10,472 nucleotides of DNA from Candidatus Bathyarchaeota archaeon. Its GTDB lineage: Archaea; Thermoproteota; Bathyarchaeia; 40CM-2-53-6. This document shows positions 6,190-10,472 of this stretch, piece after piece. Position 1 is the stretch's first letter. Each line of letters begins with the position of its first letter. Both the position numbers and the translations under genes were made by a program. The notes under the pieces are model-generated. The model was not told the origin of the DNA. It saw only the letters and a list, made by a program, of their open reading frames with translations, and made no database searches. The stretch spans positions 1 through 10,472 of the forward strand of contig VBBH01000123.1 in assembly GCA_005888695.1 (NCBI GenBank), read 5' to 3'.

Positions 6190-6651
6190 TTGGGTTCAAG
6201 AACTTCGAAGACCGTCTTATCCACCGGAGTCTTCGACATCCTTCATCTAGGACACCTGCGATTCCTTGAACAGTCCAAGAAAGCGGGAGGCCCCGACGCG
6301 AAGCTTGTGGTGGTGATTGCTCGAGACCAAACGGTCATCCGGCGAAAGGGCAAGCCACCGGTACTGCCGGAGGAGCAAAGAAGACGGATCGTCTCATCTC
6401 TCAAACCCGTGGACCAAGCCGTCCTCGGACATGAACATCTCGACTTTCTAGGAGTCCTCAGAGAATACAAACCCGACTTCGTAACTTTCGGACATGACCA
6501 GGGAGATATCAAAGAAGCAGTCAAGAAAATCATCAAGGCTGAACACCTCCCGATCCGGGTTGTACAGATACGACGTTACGGCCCCAGAGGGCTCGATAGT
6601 AGCACGACGGTCAAGAAAAGAGTTGCTAGGAGTCTGACGAGGACCGTCTAA
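6190..6651 (+). CDS. ribL: Archaeal FAD synthetase (FMN adenylyltransferase)
   Basis: A 153-residue nucleotidyltransferase of the cytidylyltransferase-like superfamily. RibL transfers AMP from ATP to FMN to give FAD in the cytosol. The N-terminal signature TGVFDILHLGH (12-22) holds the H19xGH22 active-site motif, residues 42-53 the VIARDQTVIRRKG strand-loop, and LDSSTTVKKR (135-144) the second nucleotide-binding motif of the SSTxI/K type. The length matches archaeal RibL. Start is TTG 6190. Glycerol-3-phosphate cytidylyltransferase-like enzymes share these motifs, but pairing with ribK favours RibL. It converges with ribK and their stop codons share the four bases CTAA at 6648-6651. Confidence 0.9.
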   Translation: MGSRTSKTVLSTGVFDILHLGHLRFLEQSKKAGGPDAKLVVVIARDQTVIRRKGKPPVLPEEQRRRIVSSLKPVDQAVLGHEHLDFLGVLREYKPDFVTFGHDQGDIKEAVKKIIKAEHLPIRVVQIRRYGPRGLDSSTTVKKRVARSLTRTV

Positions 6652-7322
6652 TTGGGATTGAGAAATGTCCGAACTCGAACCACATCACCATCCTTCAGAT
6701 TGAGCCGTTTCCTCAAGGACTCAGGCGAGATTATCTCGATGACATCCTCCCCGTAATGTGCTCTGATCGGTAATATTATCGCGGCGGGAACCTTCTCCTC
6801 GACGATTGCTTTGTAACATTTCGCGGGTCCGTAACTTCGTTTCTGATTCTGGAATCCCTCAATATAGACAGACGGATAGCCTTCCAATAGTCGACGTTCC
6901 GACAGATCCTCTTTGCTCAGTCTGATGTTCAACGTGCCCGGGAAAGGGTCGAATCCCAACTTCGCTCGGAACTGTTTCCGGTATCCTTCCTTACTCACAT
7001 AGTAAGAGCCTTCGGCGAGACCTGTGAATAGGACCCCTCTGAGGAGTAAGTCCGTTTTCGGAGCCTCGAAAACTCGCTTCAACACATTGTACATTCCTGT
7101 CAATTCTCTGACTCCTTCGCTCGTTATCTGAATGGTCTGGTTTCTACCTTCCTTCATTCGCTCGATAAGGCCTTCATGTTGCATCTGGATTAGTCGACGC
7201 GAGGCGGTTTGCTGCGAAACTCCGACATTCTTTGCCACATCCTCAGTGGTGTAAGGCACGTGTTTCTCGTTCGCTCCCAATTCTGCAAGTTTATACAATG
7301 TCAAGAGATGAGAGGACTTCAA
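6648..7322 (-). CDS. ribK: CTP-dependent riboflavin kinase with N-terminal winged helix (RibK/RbkR)
   Basis: A 224-residue two-domain archaeal protein. Residues 1-80 are a winged helix-turn-helix (TTEDVAKNVGVSQQTASRRL at 25-44 spans the recognition region); residues 93-220 are the riboflavin kinase barrel, which uses CTP rather than ATP to make FMN. Family motifs seen are GVLFTGLAEGSYYVS (96-110), FDPFPGTLNIRL (124-135), GPAKCYKAIV (165-174) and the end LNLKDGDVVRV (207-217). Proteins of this fusion (RbkR) both make FMN and repress riboflavin genes, so autoregulation is likely here. Start is TTG 7322; an ATG at 7329 is out of frame. It follows the TRAX-like gene by 9 nt on the same strand and overlaps the ribL stop. 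Confidence 0.93.
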   Translation of the reverse strand: MKSSHLLTLYKLAELGANEKHVPYTTEDVAKNVGVSQQTASRRLIQMQHEGLIERMKEGRNQTIQITSEGVRELTGMYNVLKRVFEAPKTDLLLRGVLFTGLAEGSYYVSKEGYRKQFRAKLGFDPFPGTLNIRLSKEDLSERRLLEGYPSVYIEGFQNQKRSYGPAKCYKAIVEEKVPAAIILPIRAHYGEDVIEIISPESLRKRLNLKDGDVVRVRTFLNPN

Positions 7323-7331
7323 GATTCATTA

Positions 7332-7976
7332 CTAATCTTGGGTTGAAGATTTGGTTGTGAGTCTCTTGCCCACTCGTTCCAATGCTTGTTCCAAAGAGTA
7401 TCTCCGGACCTCGGTTACTACGTCGCCCCTTGTGGACTCGATGATCTTCCGTGCGACATCCATCTTCACCCTGAACGTTGGAATTATCGACGTGTGTTCA
7501 AGCCCCTGTAGGTCTTCGTAAACTCCTTCCATGAGGTCGAGTAGCTTCTCTGCTTTTGCGACGTCTCCTTTCCTGAGAGAGTTCAACGCCATGCGTCGGA
7601 ACTCGCCGATCACATCTAGCAGACCCAATATGTAACTCCGATAACTTGCTCCCGTCTCCTTCAGAGTTGGGACCTTACCTCTCTCTACGAATTCAAACAG
7701 AGAACTGGCCTCGACGAACTCCTGATATGCCACTGTGACGCTCGGAGAAGTCAACAATTCCGTGTGTGTCTTGGTAACTTCCTCAATGTGCTCTAGTACT
7801 TTCCAAGCCTCCTTTATCGTGGAGGCTGCTGTTTTCAAGTCGCCTCGGTGAATTTCAAGTATCGATGTACCTGCAAGCCTCACTGCCGTTCTTGAGATAG
7901 TGAAAACTTGTTCCCGCACTTGGTCGTATGTGGACAGTTCTTTCTGAATGGATTCTAGGTCTCGTTTCAGCAGCAA
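7332..7976 (-). CDS. TRAX-like translin-family protein, probable RNase
   Basis: A 214-residue all-helical protein of the translin/TRAX family, which assembles into octameric barrels that bind and cut single-stranded RNA. The diagnostic centre is YQEFVEASSLFEFVERGKVP (84-103) and YILGLLDVIGEFRRMALNSL (115-134). E86, E89 and D121 line up with the metal-binding acidic triad of animal TRAX (ExxE, then Asp in GxxDxxGE), so this is more TRAX-like, and probably active, than translin-like. The human loop between these motifs is absent. Start is TTG 7976; the upstream frame closes at TAG 7992-7994. It heads a two-gene unit with ribK. Archaeal homologues are known as small TRAX-like nucleases; the substrate here is unknown. 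Confidence 0.88.
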   Translation of the reverse strand: MLLKRDLESIQKELSTYDQVREQVFTISRTAVRLAGTSILEIHRGDLKTAASTIKEAWKVLEHIEEVTKTHTELLTSPSVTVAYQEFVEASSLFEFVERGKVPTLKETGASYRSYILGLLDVIGEFRRMALNSLRKGDVAKAEKLLDLMEGVYEDLQGLEHTSIIPTFRVKMDVARKIIESTRGDVVTEVRRYSLEQALERVGKRLTTKSSTQD

Positions 7977-8009
7977 GAGTACAGCACTCGGCTAGCCCGG
8001 ATTACCGGG
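7977..8009. repeat. Two inverted repeats before the TRAX-ribK unit (candidate operator)
   Basis: Immediately before TTG 7976 lie GAGT-ACAGC-ACTC (7977-7989) and CCCGG-ATTA-CCGGG (7996-8009, extendable by A-U and G-U pairs). Neither is followed by a T tract on the minus strand, so neither looks like a psmB terminator. They sit between the TATA-like element and the start, where a repressor such as the adjacent RibK/RbkR could bind. This regulatory role is inference only. Confidence 0.35.
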
Positions 8010-8016
8010 TTGTGCT

Positions 8017-8023
8017 CTATAAC
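8017..8023 (-). promoter_or_regulatory. TATA-like element of the TRAX-ribK unit
   Basis: On the minus strand GTTATAG is centred about 44 nt before TTG 7976, which would give a leader of roughly 18 nt covering the first inverted repeat. It lies in the 67-bp gap after the psmB stop. Confidence 0.4.
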
Positions 8024-8043
8024 TTAGTTTGCTCTGGATTCGC

Positions 8044-8667
8044 TTAGCTCGGAGTGAACTTTGCAGATTCCTCTTTGATTCCGGTTGGTGTTATGATCAT
8101 CATGTCGATCCCGTCTCCGCTTGAGATGTCTCTTGCAAGGGCCGATCTTATGGCTCTCAATATCAATGGTTTGGCCTCCTCTAAGCTCAAACCATCATGA
8201 TATTCAGCCTCCAATACGCCGGTAGCGATTTCTGCGCCGGTTCCGACGGAGGCGAACTTGTCATCTAGGACAGAGCCGATGGGATCTAGGACGAACAATC
8301 CTGGCTTGCCATTGTCCGTGCCTCCAATGATAGTCTGAGCGAGATAGGGAAACATCCGTCTGTTAGACAATAGGCTGGCGATCAGTTTGGCCGCGTTTCT
8401 CACTGATCCCTCGCGTCCCCTCTCGAAGCGGTATATGCTGAGGTAAGCAGTCGCTTCTCGAGCAAGCACCTGCATGTCTCCGATGACACCAGCACAGGCG
8501 AAACCAACCGTGTCGGATACTTTGAAGATCTTCTTTGCAGCTTTGCTCATGACGAAGGTACCGTATGAATAGCGGCGTTCCGAGGCTAATACGACTCCTT
8601 CACGACATACGAGCCCGACTGTTGTAGCTCCAGGCATGAAGCCTTCTTCGCTCAAACTCTTTACCAT
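8044..8667 (-). CDS. psmB: 20S proteasome beta subunit, Thr1 replaced by Ala (probably non-catalytic)
   Basis: A 207-residue beta-type 20S proteasome subunit. After a 13-residue leader ending in PG comes ATTVGLVCREGVVLASERR, where the family has TTTVG: the nucleophile and self-cleavage residue Thr1 is Ala14 (codon GCT at 8626-8628). Register is fixed by the rest of the site, E30 at position 17 and K46 at position 33, with D180 and S183 in RDISSGDG; the Ser129 position is Thr143. The barrel motifs AKKIF, GVIGDMQVL and GTDNG are intact, so it should assemble but neither cut its own leader nor hydrolyse peptides. Crenarchaea commonly carry two beta subunits, so an active partner elsewhere is expected. 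ATG 8667 lies about 31 nt from a shared TATA element, consistent with a leaderless message. Confidence 0.93.
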   Translation of the reverse strand: MVKSLSEEGFMPGATTVGLVCREGVVLASERRYSYGTFVMSKAAKKIFKVSDTVGFACAGVIGDMQVLAREATAYLSIYRFERGREGSVRNAAKLIASLLSNRRMFPYLAQTIIGGTDNGKPGLFVLDPIGSVLDDKFASVGTGAEIATGVLEAEYHDGLSLEEAKPLILRAIRSALARDISSGDGIDMMIITPTGIKEESAKFTPS

Positions 8668-8694
8668 CCGAGAACGAGACCGTAATCCTCTTTC

Positions 8695-8701
8695 CTATAA
8701 G
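8695..8701. promoter_or_regulatory. Shared bidirectional TATA-like element between psmB and the MJ1316-domain gene
   Basis: CTATAAG (reverse complement CTTATAG) lies almost midway between the divergent starts: about 30 nt to TTG 8728 on the plus strand and about 31 nt to ATG 8667 on the minus strand. Both distances match leaderless archaeal transcription. The whole gap is only 60 bp and no second TATA-like sequence is evident. Confidence 0.5.
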
Positions 8702-8727
8702 CCTAAGCCCATTACTTTGACCTGTGT

Positions 8728-9015
8728 TTGCCAGAGCATCCTCTGAGAAGACTGCTGTCATGGATCTTACGTGCTTCTGGTAGGGCGTCAAAATTCGAAG
8801 TTGTATACATCCACCGAGGAGCTGAGAATGACCAGATCACGATCAATGCCTCTGAAATCACAGGAGTTGCGAAGGGATCTTTCGCTCTGGCCGACGGTGA
8901 GACATCGATACCTTTTCATCGCATCCTAGTAGTCAGGGATCTGGACGGGGGGACTATTCTATGGGAGAAACGGCGTCCGGACTCTCCAGCTGCATACCTA
9001 GACCATCCAAGCTAA
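8728..9015 (+). CDS. UPF0248/DUF504 protein (MJ1316 RNA cyclic-end recognition domain)
   Basis: A 95-residue single-domain protein of the DUF504 (MJ1316) family. Core motifs are LRRLLSWI (6-13), FEVVYIHRGA (23-32), the acidic turn around 33-36, IPFHRIL (61-67) and TILWEKR (76-82). The Pfam family is described as an RNA cyclic-group end recognition domain, a prediction made from fusions with RNA-repair and phosphoesterase enzymes; I recall this rather than derive it. Start TTG 8728 follows an in-frame TAA at 8704. Its last 62 nt overlap the 3' end of rtcA on the other strand. The neighbour makes 2',3'-cyclic phosphate RNA ends, which fits the predicted ligand. Confidence 0.85.
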   Translation: MPEHPLRRLLSWILRASGRASKFEVVYIHRGAENDQITINASEITGVAKGSFALADGETSIPFHRILVVRDLDGGTILWEKRRPDSPAAYLDHPS

Positions 9016-10039
9016 TCCGTCCCGGCTGATCCAATTCCCCCTCGAGCTGGAACTTCACCCCGGCAACCCACTCAGCAACTCTCAGATTGGTTTGGACATG
9101 CTTTGTCACGCGTGCAATGGAGACGTCCGACCTGCCTTCCGCCAATGCAAGATAGGGAATGATGATGTCGGCCATATGCCGATCAAGAAAGCAACCCGTC
9201 TTAAGATCCTCGACGAGCCTCTCCGCGGCATCGCTCCCAACTCTCTCTCCAGAGACGCCACGATCCCCAAGACTGTCCGCACCAAGACATGCTTCGCGAT
9301 CGGTTCTTGCAGCCAAGACGATCCCGCTGCCAGGTCCTAGATGAATCCCATCCTCAGGTGTTTCGAGTCGGATATCGGGACGAGGGTATCCATTTGCTAC
9401 AAGAACCTGGACAGCCGATTCAGCCTGTCGCTGAGCAATATGCAGCGGCAAACGGACTGCATGGCTGACTCCCTCAATCCGGGTTATCCGGCCCGCATTC
9501 TCCGAGGTTATCGGCCTTAGCCTTTGCGAGGGTTCATTGATGAAACGTATCAATCCTCCACCCTTCGGATAGTGTCCGCGTCTCAGAAGTTCCAGGTGTC
9601 CGCGATAACCCAGCCCCTCAAGAACAGGGAGCTCGATCAACGTCAAGTAATCCACTGGAGGACTCCACTTTACATCTGTCCCACCCGTAATCTCCAATTC
9701 GATTCTCCCAGGCGCGAATGCCATTATTGGCATCAAGGCTTGGAGAACCAGGGTCACACTTCCCGCGGTGCCTACATCAAACCTGAACTTTCCTGCTCGC
9801 ATCCTTCCAGGCTTGAACACAAGCTCCTCGGATCCCACCCCCTCCCCTGTGGTTTCAGCATCACACAGAACCGCGGCAGCATGAACACCCGTCAGGTGCT
9901 GTGCCATCAATCCAGGCTTCGGCCGGCCCATTCGAATGTTTACGACCTTCACATCTTTCCTGAGAACGGCCGATAGAGCTAGGGTCGTTCGCAGTATCTG
10001 TCCGCCGCCTTCGCCGGAGCTACCGTCCACCTCGATCAT
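8954..10039 (-). CDS. rtcA: RNA 3'-terminal phosphate cyclase
   Basis: A 361-residue RtcA that converts an RNA 3'-phosphate to a 2',3'-cyclic phosphate using ATP through an enzyme-AMP intermediate. Signatures are the N-terminal DGSSGEGGGQILRT (5-18), RPKPGLMAQHLTG (39-51), FDVGTAGSVTLVLQ (87-100), HYPKGGG (156-162) and the C-terminal RHMADIIIPYLALAEG (287-302), where H288 is the residue adenylated in characterised RtcA. Length fits the archaeal family. ATG 10039 is supported by a TATA box about 35 nt upstream and absence of a Shine-Dalgarno. Eukaryotic Rcl1-like paralogues lack the catalytic His, so this copy should be an active enzyme. It is divergent from the alkyltransferase gene. Confidence 0.95.
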   Translation of the reverse strand: MIEVDGSSGEGGGQILRTTLALSAVLRKDVKVVNIRMGRPKPGLMAQHLTGVHAAAVLCDAETTGEGVGSEELVFKPGRMRAGKFRFDVGTAGSVTLVLQALMPIMAFAPGRIELEITGGTDVKWSPPVDYLTLIELPVLEGLGYRGHLELLRRGHYPKGGGLIRFINEPSQRLRPITSENAGRITRIEGVSHAVRLPLHIAQRQAESAVQVLVANGYPRPDIRLETPEDGIHLGPGSGIVLAARTDREACLGADSLGDRGVSGERVGSDAAERLVEDLKTGCFLDRHMADIIIPYLALAEGRSDVSIARVTKHVQTNLRVAEWVAGVKFQLEGELDQPGRISLDGLGMQLESPDAVSPIE

Positions 10040-10070
10040 ATCAATCGGCAGGAACTGGCCTCGTATTCAT

Positions 10071-10078
10071 CTTTAAAG
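10071..10078. promoter_or_regulatory. Shared palindromic TATA element between rtcA and the alkyltransferase gene
   Basis: CTTTAAAG is a perfect palindrome. It is centred about 35 nt before rtcA ATG 10039 and about 44 nt before TTG 10119, so it could serve both directions, with short leaders of roughly 10 and 17 nt. GAGGT at 10102-10106 could act as a weak, distant Shine-Dalgarno for the plus-strand gene. Confidence 0.5.
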
Positions 10079-10118
10079 GGATGAACAATTGGACTCACAT
10101 TGAGGTATAGATTCAGTT

Positions 10119-10472
10119 TTGGAAGAGAATAACAAATTGTTCATTGCTCAACATGAAGACAAATGGTTCGGAGTTATCGTCGATGAGGAGGACAGATTGG
10201 TGGCGTCAGCTTTTTCGGATAACCGAGAGAAGCTCGGTAAACACTTTGCACATTTGTCCCGAAATACTAAGCCAGTCGAAAAGGATCACTGGCTCGCCAA
10301 AGAAATGATCAGCGTCTACAATGGAAAAGAACCCTCTCGAAAAATCGAGATAGACTTCCGAAACGTCTCAAGCTTCCAGCAGAACGTATACCAAGTGCTC
10401 CAGAGTATTCCCACAGGGAAAGTCACAACCTATGGTTCGATTGCGAAAGCGATTGGATCAGGCCCTAGAGCT
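10119..10472 (+). CDS. ogt: Methylated-DNA-protein cysteine methyltransferase family protein, 3'-truncated
   Basis: The first 118 codons of an O6-alkylguanine-DNA alkyltransferase-type protein, cut by the window end. Residues 1-82 form the variable N-terminal domain. From residue 86, FQQNVYQVLQSIPTGKVTTYG then SIAKAIGSGPRA is the conserved DNA-binding start of the Ada/Ogt C-terminal domain, including the helix-turn-helix. The suicide cysteine in the PCHR motif would lie roughly 25-30 residues beyond the edge, so an active repair protein cannot be told from an alkyltransferase-like protein that lacks Cys. TTG 10119 is the only start-like codon after the in-frame TGA at 10101. Confidence 0.85.
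   Translation, partial: MEENNKLFIAQHEDKWFGVIVDEEDRLVASAFSDNREKLGKHFAHLSRNTKPVEKDHWLAKEMISVYNGKEPSRKIEIDFRNVSSFQQNVYQVLQSIPTGKVTTYGSIAKAIGSGPRA

Noticed and set aside
9524..9976. A 150-codon plus-strand open frame opposite rtcA
   Set aside because: rtcA is unambiguous on the minus strand over this whole span; the antisense product lacks recognisable motifs.
10081..10110. Nine-codon ATG frame just upstream of the alkyltransferase gene
   Set aside because: It probably begins upstream of the transcription start predicted from the TATA position, is out of frame with the gene and has no ribosome binding site.
1..10472. Defence system, mobile element or CRISPR array
   Set aside because: No spaced direct repeats, transposase, integrase, toxin-antitoxin or nuclease-helicase modules are visible; gene content is housekeeping throughout.

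Overview
The window looks like a chromosomal segment of an aerobic archaeon, most likely from the TACK side (Thermoproteota/Nitrososphaerota-like). The lineage is inference. The archaeal evidence is a CTP-dependent riboflavin kinase fused to a winged helix, an archaeal FAD synthetase, a 20S proteasome beta subunit, a TRAX-like protein, an archaeal-type RtcA and an MJ1316/DUF504 protein. TATA-like boxes lie about 30 nt before start codons, and TTG starts are frequent. I see no tRNA, rRNA, CRISPR array, IS element or integrase; every part reads as ordinary housekeeping DNA with dense, often convergent genes.

Layout. 1-888: the tail of an unidentified gene, then two small putative zinc-binding proteins of unknown function facing each other. 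889-1069: a gap with no supported gene. 1070-4892 (minus strand): a terminal oxidase operon running coxB (Cu_A subunit II), a fused subunit I+III, a three-helix subunit IV-like protein and a membrane-anchored blue-copper protein. 4948-6071: two more cupredoxins, convergent, one carrying an extra Cu_A-like cysteine. 6190-7976: ribL and ribK (FMN and FAD synthesis) with overlapping stop codons, and a TRAX-like nuclease gene upstream of ribK. 8044-8667: a proteasome beta subunit whose catalytic Thr1 is Ala. 8728-10039: an MJ1316-domain gene running into rtcA from the opposite strand. 10119-10472: the front of a DNA alkyltransferase-type gene, cut by the window end.

How the parts fit. The oxidase has a Cu_A subunit and three cupredoxins around it but no CxxCH cytochrome c in the window, so electrons are probably delivered by blue copper, as proposed for the archaeal SoxM complex. 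The riboflavin genes supply flavin cofactors. TRAX-like, RtcA and MJ1316-domain proteins share an RNA-processing or RNA-end theme.

The most notable points are the inactive-looking proteasome beta subunit, the oxidase lacking the K-channel lysine and the Mg-site pair, the cupredoxin with a mixed type-1/Cu_A loop, the MJ1316-rtcA pairing, and two symmetric TATA elements that may each serve two divergent genes.
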